64,000 bases of DNA from JAASSS01 sp021767745 (lineage in GTDB: Bacteria; Pseudomonadota; Gammaproteobacteria; UBA5335): positions 124,001 to 188,000 of the forward strand of contig JAXHVN010000003.1 in the NCBI GenBank assembly GCA_034189165.1, read 5' to 3'. A model generated the notes under the pieces. It made no database searches and was not told the origin of the DNA. It worked only from the letters and a program-made list of their open reading frames with translations. The position numbers and the translations under genes were made by a program. The first letter of the stretch is position 1, and each line of letters opens with the position of its first letter. Of the stretch, positions 16,642 to 24,896 are shown in pieces.

Positions 16642-17852
16642 CACCGGCGGGGCGACTGGACGCCCGCCTGGCGCCGGTGCTGGCGCAGCGCCGGGCGGAC
16701 GGCCTGTGGCGGGCGTGCCGGGCGCTGGCGCCGGCGCCCGCCGGCACGGTCCGCCTGGGCGACCGTCGGGTCGTCTCCTTCTGCAGCAACGACTACCTGG
16801 GTCTGGCCGGCGAGCCACGCCTGGCCGCCGCGGCGGCCGAGGAGCTGGCCCGGTCCGGCACCGGCAGCGGTTCGGCGCACCTGATCGCCGGGCACCGCGA
16901 GGTGCATGAGCGGCTGGAGCAGGCGCTCGCTGCCTGGCTCGGCTACGAGCGGGCGCTGCTGTTCTCCACCGGCTACATGGCGAACCTCGGCGTCATCAAC
17001 GCGCTCGCCGAGCCGGGCGCAGCGATCTTCCAGGATCGGCTGAACCATGCCTCGCTGCTCGACGGTGGCTGGCTCAGCCGCGGGCGCATGCACCGTTATC
17101 CGCATGCCGACACCGCGGCACTGGCCAGCGCCCTGGCCGAGGCGCCGGCCGAGCCGCCGGCACTGCTGGTTACCGACGGCCTGTTCAGCATGGACGGCGA
17201 TCTGGCGCCGCTGCCGGTGCTGGCGCGGCTGGCGCAGGCGCATGGGGCGACGCTGCTGGTGGATGACGCGCACGGTCTGGGCGTCCTCGGCCCCGGCGGA
17301 CGCGGCAGCGTGGCGGCGGCCGGGCTGGACGCCGCGCAGGTGCCGGTCTACGTCGGCACGCTGGGCAAGGCGCTCGGCAGCTTCGGTGCCTTCGTCGCCG
17401 GCTCGGCCACGCTGATCGATTTCCTTGTGCAGCGCGCCCGCACCTTCATCTACACCACCGCGCCGCCGCCAGCGCTGGCCGCGGCCACGTTGGCCGCGGT
17501 GGCCATCTGTCGGGGCGAGCCCGGGCGGCGCCGGCACCTGCACCGGCTGGTGGCGCAGTTCCGTACCGGCGCGGCGGCCCTCGGCCTGCCGGTGATGCCA
17601 TCGGACGCCCCGATCCAGCCGCTGCGGGTAGGTGAGGCGACACTGGCGCTCGAGCTGTCCGCGCGCCTGCTGGAGGCGGGTTTTCTGGTGACGGCGATTC
17701 GCCCGCCGACCGTGCCGCCGGGCACGGCGCGGCTGCGCATCACGCTGAGTGCCGCCCATACGGAGACCCAAGTGGCGGATCTGCTGGCGCAGCTGGACCG
17801 GCTGGTGCCGAGGTCGCTGCGCGGCGTGCCGGCCGATGCCGACGTCGGCTGA
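16638..17852 (+). CDS. bioF: 8-amino-7-oxononanoate synthase
   Basis: A 404-residue PLP-dependent alpha-oxoamine synthase that condenses pimeloyl-ACP with alanine. Visible family features are FCSNDYLGLAG, GSGSAHLIAGHREVHERLE, LLFSTGYMANLGV, the DDAHGLGVLGPGGRG aspartate site, and the PLP lysine in GTLGKALGSFGAFVAG. Length is slightly above the usual 385. GTG start overlaps bioB by four bases; the 3' end overlaps bioC by 17 bases. Tight coupling places it firmly in the biotin operon. Confidence 0.96.
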   Translation: MTPAGRLDARLAPVLAQRRADGLWRACRALAPAPAGTVRLGDRRVVSFCSNDYLGLAGEPRLAAAAAEELARSGTGSGSAHLIAGHREVHERLEQALAAWLGYERALLFSTGYMANLGVINALAEPGAAIFQDRLNHASLLDGGWLSRGRMHRYPHADTAALASALAEAPAEPPALLVTDGLFSMDGDLAPLPVLARLAQAHGATLLVDDAHGLGVLGPGGRGSVAAAGLDAAQVPVYVGTLGKALGSFGAFVAGSATLIDFLVQRARTFIYTTAPPPALAAATLAAVAICRGEPGRRRHLHRLVAQFRTGAAALGLPVMPSDAPIQPLRVGEATLALELSARLLEAGFLVTAIRPPTVPPGTARLRITLSAAHTETQVADLLAQLDRLVPRSLRGVPADADVG

Positions 17853-18726
17853 CGCCACGCCGGGGTTGACGCCGGTGGATGCGGCCGCGGCCGATCGCCG
17901 GTTCGCCGCCGCCGCTGAGGCTTACGGCCGGCATCCGGTGGTGCGCGAGCTGGTCGGGCGACTGTTGGAGCGACTGGAGCCGATCCGCCTGTCGCCGCGA
18001 CGGATCCTGGATCTCGGCGCTGGCCCCGGCGTGCTCGATGCCGCGTTGCAGGCGCGCTACCCGCAGGCGCAGCGCATCGCCCTGGATCGCCTGGCCACCA
18101 TGCTGCGCGCCGGTGGCGAGGGCACCGCCAGGGGCTGGCGCGTGCAGGCCGACGCGCGGCGGATTCCGCTGGCGAGCGCGAGTGTCGATCTGGTGATCGC
18201 TGCGATGTTGCTGCCCTGGGCGCTGCCGCTGGACGCGCTACTGGCCGAGTGCCGGCGCGTGCTGGCGCCCGGCGGGCTGCTGGTGCTGAGCGCCCCGGGG
18301 CCGGACACGCTGCGCGAGTTGCGCCAGGCATGGGCCGCCGCCGATCCGGCGCCGACGCATGTGCACGACGCCATCGATCTGCACGACATCGGCGATGCGC
18401 TGGTGCGTGCGGGCTTCGCCGATCCGGTCATGGACATGGAGATGCTGGAGCTGCGATACGTCGATCTGGCCGGGCTCAAGGCGGATCTGGCGGCAGGCGG
18501 CGTGCGCAACGCGCGGGCCGATCGCCCGCAGGGGCTGACCGGACGGCGCGGCCACGCGCGCCTGCGGGCGGCGTACGAGGCCATGCGGCACGAGGGCCGG
18601 TTGCCGGCCACGCTGGAGCTGATCCACGGCCACGCCTGGGTGCCGGGAGAGGCGCAGGCGCCGGTCGAGCAGGGCGTGGTGCGGGTCTCGCTCGAGGCGC
18701 TGCGGTCCCGGCTGCGCCGCCGGTGA
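17836..18726 (+). CDS. bioC: Malonyl-ACP O-methyltransferase BioC
   Basis: A 296-residue SAM-dependent methyltransferase that methylates malonyl-ACP, disguising it so that fatty acid synthesis can build the pimeloyl moiety. SAM motif I is ILDLGAGPGVL near residue 57, followed by RIALDRLATML, DLVIAAMLLPWAL and VLAPGGLLVLSAPGPDTLRELR, the last being BioC-like. The ATG at 17836 lies inside the end of bioF; the more upstream frame is bioF antiphase and unneeded. The gene is followed by bioD with a four-base overlap. A bioH gene, whose product removes the methyl group, is absent here. Confidence 0.92.
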   Translation: MPTSADATPGLTPVDAAAADRRFAAAAEAYGRHPVVRELVGRLLERLEPIRLSPRRILDLGAGPGVLDAALQARYPQAQRIALDRLATMLRAGGEGTARGWRVQADARRIPLASASVDLVIAAMLLPWALPLDALLAECRRVLAPGGLLVLSAPGPDTLRELRQAWAAADPAPTHVHDAIDLHDIGDALVRAGFADPVMDMEMLELRYVDLAGLKADLAAGGVRNARADRPQGLTGRRGHARLRAAYEAMRHEGRLPATLELIHGHAWVPGEAQAPVEQGVVRVSLEALRSRLRRR

Positions 18727-19448
18727 GGGGCGTCTTCATCGCCGGTACCGACACCGGCGTCGGCAAGACGCTGGTCGCCGCCGGCCTGATCGCGGCCCTG
18801 CGCGCGCGCGGCATCGATGCCTGCGGCATGAAGCCGATCGCCAGCGGCGCCGAGGCCGGCCCGGCCGGACTGCGCAACGAGGATGCCCTCGCGCTGCAGG
18901 CGGTCGGCCCGGACCTGCCGTACGCTGCCATCAATCCCGTCTGCTTCGCTCCGCCGGTGGCGCCGCACCTCGCTGCCGTGCAGGCCGGCCGGCCGATCGA
19001 GCCGGCCGGCCTGGATGCCGCGTTCGCCGCGCTGGCGCAGCGCCACGCGCCGGTCGTCGTGGAGGGGGTCGGCGGTTGGCGGGTACCGCTGGGGGATGAG
19101 TGGGACGTGGCCGCATTGCCGCGTCGCTGGCGGCTGCCGGTGATCCTCGTCGTCGGGCTGCGGCTGGGCTGCATCAGCCATGCCCGGCTGACGGTCGAGG
19201 CGATCCGCGCGGATGGCTGCCGGCTGCTCGGCTGGGTTGCCAGTGCGGCGGCGCCGATGGAGTGTCGGCAGGAGAATCTGGCGGCTCTCGCGCATTGGCT
19301 GGGAGCGCCGCGCCTCGGCTTCGTCCCGCCGCTGCTGGCGGCTGCGCGCTCGCCCGCGCAGGTGGCGGCCTATCTGGGCGATGCCGTCGGCGTCTTGAGT
19401 CGACCCAGCAGCTTCAGTAACATGGCGTCGCTTGATCCGAGGCACTGA
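18723..19448 (+). CDS. bioD: Dethiobiotin synthetase
   Basis: A 241-residue ATP-dependent carboxylase that closes the ureido ring of dethiobiotin. The P-loop is IAGTDTGVGKTLVAAGL near residue 5, followed by GMKPIASGA, NPVCFAPPVAPHLAA and VEGVGGWRVPL, all diagnostic. GTG start overlaps the bioC stop by four bases. It is the last gene of the biotin operon seen here; bioA is not in the window. The C-terminal 20 residues look non-conserved. Confidence 0.95.
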   Translation: MRGVFIAGTDTGVGKTLVAAGLIAALRARGIDACGMKPIASGAEAGPAGLRNEDALALQAVGPDLPYAAINPVCFAPPVAPHLAAVQAGRPIEPAGLDAAFAALAQRHAPVVVEGVGGWRVPLGDEWDVAALPRRWRLPVILVVGLRLGCISHARLTVEAIRADGCRLLGWVASAAAPMECRQENLAALAHWLGAPRLGFVPPLLAAARSPAQVAAYLGDAVGVLSRPSSFSNMASLDPRH

Positions 19449-19512
19449 CCGATCGGCCCGTGCGGCCAGCGGAGAATGCGTGACGGGTGCCCTTGCTGAT
19501 CGGGAGTCCTCC

Positions 19513-19965
19513 ATGCAGTCGTTCCGCTGCGTGATCTCTCCCAATGGCTCTCTGTCTGCGCGCGGCGCGGCAGCCTTCGTGCTGGCGGCATCGGTGCCGG
19601 CGCTGGGCATTGCCGGCTGGCTGGCCTGGCGGGGCGCCTGGCTGGTGTTGCCGTTCGCGGGGCTGGAACTGCTCTGCCTGGCCCTGGCACTGGGCCACTG
19701 CCTGCGGGCCAATCGCTATCGCGAGATCATCGAGGTGACCGAGGACCGGGTCAGCCTCGTCTGGGGGCAGGACGGGCCGCAGCAGTCGCTGGCGTTCGAC
19801 CGGTACTGGAGCCGGGTGGCGCTGGTGCCGGCCGAGGGGCGGGAGCGACGGCTGCTGCTCTGTTGCAGGGGGCGCTCGGTCGAGGTGGGTCGTTGCCTGA
19901 CGCAACCGGATCGTATCCGGCTGGGTCGGCGACTCGATGAGGTCATCGGGCCGCTCGGAGCCTGA
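19513..19965 (+). CDS. DUF2244 family membrane protein
   Basis: A 150-residue protein with two adjacent hydrophobic segments (about residues 16-60) followed by a soluble domain that includes RYREIIEVTEDRVSLVWG and a C-terminal helix RIRLGRRLDEVIGPL. It matches the DUF2244 family, often found just upstream of cytochrome oxidase genes. Function is unknown. GGGAG stands six bases before the chosen ATG; an in-frame GTG at 19480 with GGAG is an alternative that adds 11 residues. It is 64 bases after bioD and 79 before coxB. Confidence 0.78.
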   Translation: MQSFRCVISPNGSLSARGAAAFVLAASVPALGIAGWLAWRGAWLVLPFAGLELLCLALALGHCLRANRYREIIEVTEDRVSLVWGQDGPQQSLAFDRYWSRVALVPAEGRERRLLLCCRGRSVEVGRCLTQPDRIRLGRRLDEVIGPLGA

Positions 19966-20044
19966 ACACGCCGGCGGGTGCCGGCATCGTCGATATCGAT
20001 AAGGTCGCTGCCGTCGGCCGTCATAGCGTAGGGAGTAGTCGAGG

Positions 20045-21358
20045 ATGTCTCGAGCCACGTGGGGGCCCTGGTGGGCCGTGCTGGCGGTCGTGATCGGTAT
20101 CGCCGGCGTCGATCCGGTAGCGGCGCAGCTGGAATACAACATGCCGCGCGGCGTCACTGCCGTGAGCGAGAACGTCTACCAGCTGCACATGCTGATGTTC
20201 GCGATCTGCTGCGTGCTGGCGGTCGTCGTGTTCGGCGTGATGATCTACAGCATCATTCGCTTCCGTCACTCTCGCGGCGCCGTGCCGGCGACCTTCCATG
20301 AGAGCACCATGGTGGAGATCGCCTGGACGGTCGTGCCGTTCGCCATCCTGATCTCGATCGCCATCCCCGCAGCCGGCACGCTGATCCGCATGGAGGACAC
20401 CAGCAATCCGGACATGACGGTGAAGGTCACCGGCTACCAGTGGCAGTGGCACTACGACTACCTGGACGAGGACGTCGAGTTCTTCAGCCGGCTGGATGAG
20501 CAGAGCTATCTCGCGCGCCAGCGGGATCCGGATATCAGTCCGCAGGAGGTCGAGAACTACCTGCTGAACGTCGACAATCCGCTGGTGCTGCCGGTCGGCA
20601 AGAAGGTGCGCCTGCTGATGACGTCGAACGACGTGATCCATTCCTGGTGGGTGCCGGATCTGGCGGTAAAGAAGGACGCCATCCCCGGCTTCATCAACGA
20701 GGCCTGGACGCAGATCGAGCAACCCGGGGTCTATCGTGGCCAATGTGCGGAGCTGTGCGGTCGCGATCATGGCTACATGCCGGTGGTGGTCGTCGCCATG
20801 AACGAGGCCGACTATGCGGACTGGCTGAACGAGCAGCGCAGTACGGCGAGCGATGCCACCGACCAGGTGCTTGCCGCCGGCATGGGCCCTGCCGGCGGCG
20901 CGGCCGGCGGTGAATTCGATCCGGCCGCGCCGCCGCCGCCGGCCGATGTGGCCGCCGCCGGCGAGATGGCGGCCGAGGGTGCGGCAGGCGCGGCGCAAGA
21001 CGCGCAGGACGCATCCGGCGAGTCCGGCCAGTCCGGTGGCGATGACGAGGCGACGCTGATGCGGGTTGGCGAAGAGGTCTACAGCACCCACTGCGTGGCC
21101 TGCCATCGACCGGACGGCAGTGGCATGCCGCCGGCCTTCCCCTCGCTGGCCGACAGCGAGATGGTCGCCAGCGATGCCGCTGCCCATATCGCCATCGTGC
21201 TCAACGGCAAGCCCGGCACGGCGATGGCCGCGTTCGGCAGCATCCTCGACGATGAGCAGCTGGCGGGCGTGATTACCTACGAGCGCAACAGCTTCGGTCA
21301 CGATGGCGGTGTGGTGACGCCGCAGGATATCGAACAGGCGCGGGAGGAAATGCAATGA
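20045..21358 (+). CDS. coxB: Cytochrome c oxidase subunit II with fused cytochrome c domain
   Basis: A 437-residue subunit carrying the CuA entry site for electrons. A signal peptide (residues 1 to about 28) is followed by two membrane helices and a periplasmic cupredoxin domain. CuA ligands are visible in HSWWVPDL and QCAELCGRDHGYM. After it comes an Ala/Gly/Pro/Asp-rich linker of about 60 residues. A C-terminal class I cytochrome c domain follows, with heme-binding CVACH and the later distal Met region GTAMAAFGS. This caa3-like fusion lets subunit II take electrons without a separate soluble cytochrome. It overlaps coxA by four bases (ATGA). Confidence 0.96.
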   Translation: MSRATWGPWWAVLAVVIGIAGVDPVAAQLEYNMPRGVTAVSENVYQLHMLMFAICCVLAVVVFGVMIYSIIRFRHSRGAVPATFHESTMVEIAWTVVPFAILISIAIPAAGTLIRMEDTSNPDMTVKVTGYQWQWHYDYLDEDVEFFSRLDEQSYLARQRDPDISPQEVENYLLNVDNPLVLPVGKKVRLLMTSNDVIHSWWVPDLAVKKDAIPGFINEAWTQIEQPGVYRGQCAELCGRDHGYMPVVVVAMNEADYADWLNEQRSTASDATDQVLAAGMGPAGGAAGGEFDPAAPPPPADVAAAGEMAAEGAAGAAQDAQDASGESGQSGGDDEATLMRVGEEVYSTHCVACHRPDGSGMPPAFPSLADSEMVASDAAAHIAIVLNGKPGTAMAAFGSILDDEQLAGVITYERNSFGHDGGVVTPQDIEQAREEMQ

Positions 21359-22935
21359 GCGTGGATATCTCGGTACAGGAACATCATCACGAGGGACCGG
21401 ATCCGAATTTCTTCCGTCGCTGGCTGACCACGACGAATCACAAGGATCTCGGCTCGCTGTATCTGATGTTCAGCCTGCTGATGTTTTTCATCGGCGGCAC
21501 CATGGCGCTGGTGATCCGGGCGGAGCTGTTCCAGCCGGGGCTGCAGCTCGTGCGGCCCGAGTTCTTCAATCAGATGACCACCATGCACGCGCTGATCATG
21601 GTGTTCGGCGCCGTCATGCCGGCCTTCGTCGGCCTGTCGAACTGGTTGCTGCCGATTCAGCTCGGGGCGCCGGACATGGCGCTGCCGCGGCTGAACAACT
21701 GGGGCTTCTGGATCCTGCCGTTCGCGTTCTCGCTGCTGCTGATGACGCTGTTCCTGCCGGGCGGCGCCCCCGCCTCTGGCTGGACGATGTACGCGCCGCT
21801 GGTGATGCAGACCGGCGCCGCCTTTCCGTTCATGATCTTCGCCATCCACCTGATGGGTATCAGCTCGATCATGGGTGCCATCAACGTGGCGGCGACGATC
21901 CTGAACCTGCGGGCGCCCGGCATGACGCTGATGAAGATGCCGCTGTTCGCCTGGGCGTGGCTGATCACCAGCTTCCTGCTGGTCGCGGTGATGCCGGTGC
22001 TGGCGGGCGCGGTGACCATGCTGCTGACCGACCGCTACTTCGGCACCAGCTTCTTCAACGCGGCCGGCGGCGGCGATCCGGTGCTCTACCAGCACATCTT
22101 CTGGTTCTTCGGGCATCCGGAGGTGTACATCATGATCCTGCCGGCGTTCGGGATCGTGTCGCACATCATTCCGACCTTCGCCCGCAAGCGGCTGTTCGGT
22201 TATGCCTCCATGGTCTACGCGCTCGGCGCGATCGCGTTTCTGTCGTTCATCGTCTGGGCGCACCACATGTTCACGGTGGGCATGCCGCTGGCCGGCGAGC
22301 TGTTCTTCATGTTCGCCACGATGCTGATCGCCGTGCCGACCGGCGTGAAGGTCTTCAATTGGCTGGCGACCATGTGGCGGGGCTCGCTGAGCTTCGAGAC
22401 GCCGATGCTCTTCGCGCTGGCGTTCGTGTTCCTGTTCACGATCGGCGGCTTCTCCGGCCTGATGCTGGCCGTCACGCCGGCCGACTTCCAGTATCACGAC
22501 AGCTACTTCGTGGTGGCGCACTTCCACTACGTGCTGGTGCCCGGCGCCGTGTTCTCGATCATGGCGGCCGTGTACTTCTGGCTGCCGAAGTGGACCGGCC
22601 ACATGTACGACGAGCGGCTCGGCAAGCTGCACTTCTGGCTCTCGACCATCTTCGTGAACCTGACGTTCTTCCCGATGCACTTCGCGGGCCTTGCCGGCAT
22701 GCCGCGGCGCATCCCGGACTATGCGCTGCAGTTCACCACCTGGAACGAGATGGCCTCGATCGGTGCGTTCGGCTTCGGTCTGTCGCAGCTGTTGTTCCTT
22801 TACATCATCGTGAAGTGCGTGCGCGGCGGCGAGAAGGCGACCGCGCAGGTGTGGGACGGGGCGGACGGCCTGGAGTGGACGCTGCCCTCGCCGGCGCCCT
22901 ACCACACCTTCACCACGCCGCCCGTGGTCCGCTGA
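21355..22935 (+). CDS. coxA: Cytochrome c oxidase subunit I (A1-type)
   Basis: A 526-residue catalytic subunit that reduces oxygen and pumps protons. Hydrophobic helices occur throughout. Key residues are present: D-channel Asp in GAPDMALPRLNN, the HPEVY motif with the pump Glu and the His-Tyr pair, CuB histidines in WAHHMFTVGM, the K-channel Lys in PTGVKVFNW, and heme ligands in VAHFHYVLVPG. This pattern defines an A1-type aa3 oxidase. It sits in the order coxB-coxA-small ORF-ctaG-coxC. Confidence 0.97.
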   Translation: MSVDISVQEHHHEGPDPNFFRRWLTTTNHKDLGSLYLMFSLLMFFIGGTMALVIRAELFQPGLQLVRPEFFNQMTTMHALIMVFGAVMPAFVGLSNWLLPIQLGAPDMALPRLNNWGFWILPFAFSLLLMTLFLPGGAPASGWTMYAPLVMQTGAAFPFMIFAIHLMGISSIMGAINVAATILNLRAPGMTLMKMPLFAWAWLITSFLLVAVMPVLAGAVTMLLTDRYFGTSFFNAAGGGDPVLYQHIFWFFGHPEVYIMILPAFGIVSHIIPTFARKRLFGYASMVYALGAIAFLSFIVWAHHMFTVGMPLAGELFFMFATMLIAVPTGVKVFNWLATMWRGSLSFETPMLFALAFVFLFTIGGFSGLMLAVTPADFQYHDSYFVVAHFHYVLVPGAVFSIMAAVYFWLPKWTGHMYDERLGKLHFWLSTIFVNLTFFPMHFAGLAGMPRRIPDYALQFTTWNEMASIGAFGFGLSQLLFLYIIVKCVRGGEKATAQVWDGADGLEWTLPSPAPYHTFTTPPVVR

Positions 22936-22952
22936 GCGGATAGTCGACGGAC

Positions 22953-23087
22953 GTGGCAGGCGGTGGCGCAGGAGACGAGCGGCGGATGGCGGCCCAGCGG
23001 TCGGCCATCCGCCGCACGCTGGTGATCATGGTGATCCTGGCGGCGCTCGTTTACGTGGTGTTCTTCCTCGTCATGGGCGGTCGCTGA
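22953..23087 (+). CDS. Small single-helix membrane protein between coxA and ctaG
   Basis: A very short reading frame: 44 codons from the GTG at 22953, or 33 residues from the ATG at 22986 (start MAAQRSAIRR). A basic N-terminus is followed by one hydrophobic helix (TLVIMVILAALVYVVFFLVM) and a GGR end. AGGAG about 11 bases before the ATG is the only plausible ribosome binding site. Its stop is one base before the ctaG ATG. Small single-span proteins at this position are seen in other proteobacterial cox operons and are presumed oxidase assembly or subunit IV-like factors; the role is inferred from position only. Confidence 0.65.
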   Translation: MAGGGAGDERRMAAQRSAIRRTLVIMVILAALVYVVFFLVMGGR

Positions 23088-23088
23088 G

Positions 23089-23616
23089 ATGGCGCAGCCA
23101 CCATCCAGCCGCAACGCCCGCACCGCGATCCGCCTGCTGGTGATCGCGGGGGTGATGTTCGGGTTCGGCTTCGCGCTGGTGCCACTGTATGACGTGTTCT
23201 GCGACATCACCGGGCTCAACGGCCGGGTGGAGCTGGCGCAGGCGGCGCCGGCGGCCAGCATGGATGATAGTCGCGAAGTCACGGTCGAATTCGTGGCGAA
23301 CCGCAACCAGAGCCTGCCCTGGCGCTTCGAGCCGGTGCAGGATCGGGTCACGGTGCATCCCGGCGCGACCCGTACCGTCGTCTTCGTGGCGGAGAACCTG
23401 CAGGATGTGGCCATCACCGGCCGCGCGGTGCCCAGCGTGACGCCGGGCGAGGCCTCGCGCCATCTGCACAAGGTGGAATGCTTCTGCTTCACCGAGCAGG
23501 AGTTGGCTCCACGCGAGCGCAAGGAGATGCCGGTGACCTTCTATCTGGATCCCGACCTGCCGGCCTCGGTGGACACGGTGACGCTGGCCTACACCTTCTT
23601 TGACGCGAATGGCTGA
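23089..23616 (+). CDS. ctaG: Cytochrome c oxidase assembly protein CtaG (Cox11)
   Basis: A 175-residue copper chaperone that delivers copper to the CuB site of subunit I. One N-terminal membrane helix (RLLVIAGVMFGFGFALVPLY) anchors a periplasmic domain. The family signatures YDVFCDITGLNGR, the copper-binding KVECFCFTEQ and MPVTFYLDPDL are all present. Length is normal. It is separated by one base from the small membrane ORF and lies 48 bases before coxC. Confidence 0.96.
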   Translation: MAQPPSSRNARTAIRLLVIAGVMFGFGFALVPLYDVFCDITGLNGRVELAQAAPAASMDDSREVTVEFVANRNQSLPWRFEPVQDRVTVHPGATRTVVFVAENLQDVAITGRAVPSVTPGEASRHLHKVECFCFTEQELAPRERKEMPVTFYLDPDLPASVDTVTLAYTFFDANG

Positions 23617-23664
23617 CCGCCGAGTGCGGACGGCGCAACTTCACTCAATCGGATTGACCTAGCG

Positions 23665-24537
23665 ATGGCACACGCAACCAATCAAGACGTCTATTACGTT
23701 CCGCACGGCAGTTGGTGGCCGATCGTCGGTACCGTGGGCCTGTTCCTGCTGATGGCCGGCTGGGGCAGCGCGCTGAACGGCGTCGGGGTCGGTCAGTGGG
23801 TCGCCTTCAGTGGCGTGGCGCTGGTGATCCTGATGGTGTTCGGCTGGTTCCGGGACGTCATCAACGAGAGCCTGAATCACCACTACAACGCGCAGGTCGA
23901 CCGCACCTTCCGCTGGGGGATGGCCTGGTTCATCTTCTCCGAAGTCATGTTCTTCGGGGCGTTCTTCGGCGCCCTGTTCTACGCGCGGCTGCTCTCCGTG
24001 GAGTGGCTCGGCGGCGCCGGCTCGAACCTGATGACGAACACGCTGCTGTGGCCGGATTTCTCCGCGACCTGGCCGACCAACGGCCCGGCGGAACTGGGCG
24101 GTGATTTCGGCGTCATCAGCGCCTGGCAGCTTCCGGCACTGAACACGGCGATCCTGCTCACCAGCAGCTGGACGCTGACCGTGGCCCACCATGCCATGAA
24201 GGATGCCCAGCGCTGGCGGGCAACGGCTTGGCTGGCTGCCACCGTCGCCCTTGGCGGGACGTTCCTGTTCTTCCAGGCGGAGGAGTACCTCGAGGCCTAC
24301 CAGCATCTGAACCTGACGCTGGAATCGGGGATCTACGGCTCGACGTTCTTCATGCTCACCGGCTTCCACGGTGCCCACGTGACGCTCGGCACCATCATGT
24401 TGGCCGTCATGCTCGTCCGCACCGCGCTGGGGCACTTCACGCCGGAGAAGCACTTCGCCTTCGAGGCGTCCGCCTGGTACTGGCACTTCGTCGACGTGGT
24501 CTGGCTGTTCCTCTTTATCTTCGTCTACATCCTCTAG
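23665..24537 (+). CDS. coxC: Cytochrome c oxidase subunit III
   Basis: A 290-residue membrane subunit that stabilises the oxidase core and proton uptake. It begins with the short polar head HATNQDVYYVPHGSWWP and shows seven hydrophobic helices. Conserved parts include FSEVMFFGAFFGALF, GSTFFMLTGFHGAHV and WYWHFVDVVWLFLF. It is the last structural subunit of the cluster. The convergent DUF2909 gene begins 14 bases beyond its stop. Confidence 0.96.
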   Translation: MAHATNQDVYYVPHGSWWPIVGTVGLFLLMAGWGSALNGVGVGQWVAFSGVALVILMVFGWFRDVINESLNHHYNAQVDRTFRWGMAWFIFSEVMFFGAFFGALFYARLLSVEWLGGAGSNLMTNTLLWPDFSATWPTNGPAELGGDFGVISAWQLPALNTAILLTSSWTLTVAHHAMKDAQRWRATAWLAATVALGGTFLFFQAEEYLEAYQHLNLTLESGIYGSTFFMLTGFHGAHVTLGTIMLAVMLVRTALGHFTPEKHFAFEASAWYWHFVDVVWLFLFIFVYIL

Positions 24538-24551
24538 CGCCGGCGGCGGGG

Positions 24552-24770
24552 CTACTGCAGTGGTCCCGCCAGCCCATGCGGCTCGATGACGCCGCCGGCG
24601 ATGCCGAGCATGATCAGTCCGAACAGCACGATGGACAGGCCGATACGCCAGGTGAGGGCGTTGGCGGTGCGGCGTGACCGGCCATCGTCGCGCATCAGGA
24701 ATAGCAGGGCGGAGCCAAGGCTGATCACGATCGCCGCCAGCGCGAGGAGGATGAGAACGGTCACCAGCAT
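24552..24770 (-). CDS. Twin-helix membrane protein, DUF2909 family
   Basis: A 72-residue protein beginning MLVTVLILLALAAIVISLG. It has two hydrophobic helices separated by the polar loop FLMRDDGRSRRTANALTWRI, as in the DUF2909 twin-transmembrane family that accompanies cox genes in gammaproteobacteria. The frame is open 29 codons upstream, but that part is Arg/Pro rich and unlike the family. It is the only minus-strand gene inside the oxidase cluster. Function is unknown; a link to oxidase assembly is inferred from neighbours. Confidence 0.8.
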   Translation of the reverse strand: MLVTVLILLALAAIVISLGSALLFLMRDDGRSRRTANALTWRIGLSIVLFGLIMLGIAGGVIEPHGLAGPLQ

Positions 24771-24896
24771 GTGTCGGGTCCTGATCGGTGAAGCGGGCGG
24801 TCCGGTCGCGGGGGCGGACCGTTGCCGGGCGCGAGCTCTTGGTCGAGCGCCCTGCACCGCATCATTCTACGCCAGCGGCGCTTGAGGATCGGCGTA

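Noticed and set aside
18057..19712. 551-codon minus-strand frame opposite bioC and bioD
   Set aside because: Mirror of real biotin genes, with biased composition and no motifs.
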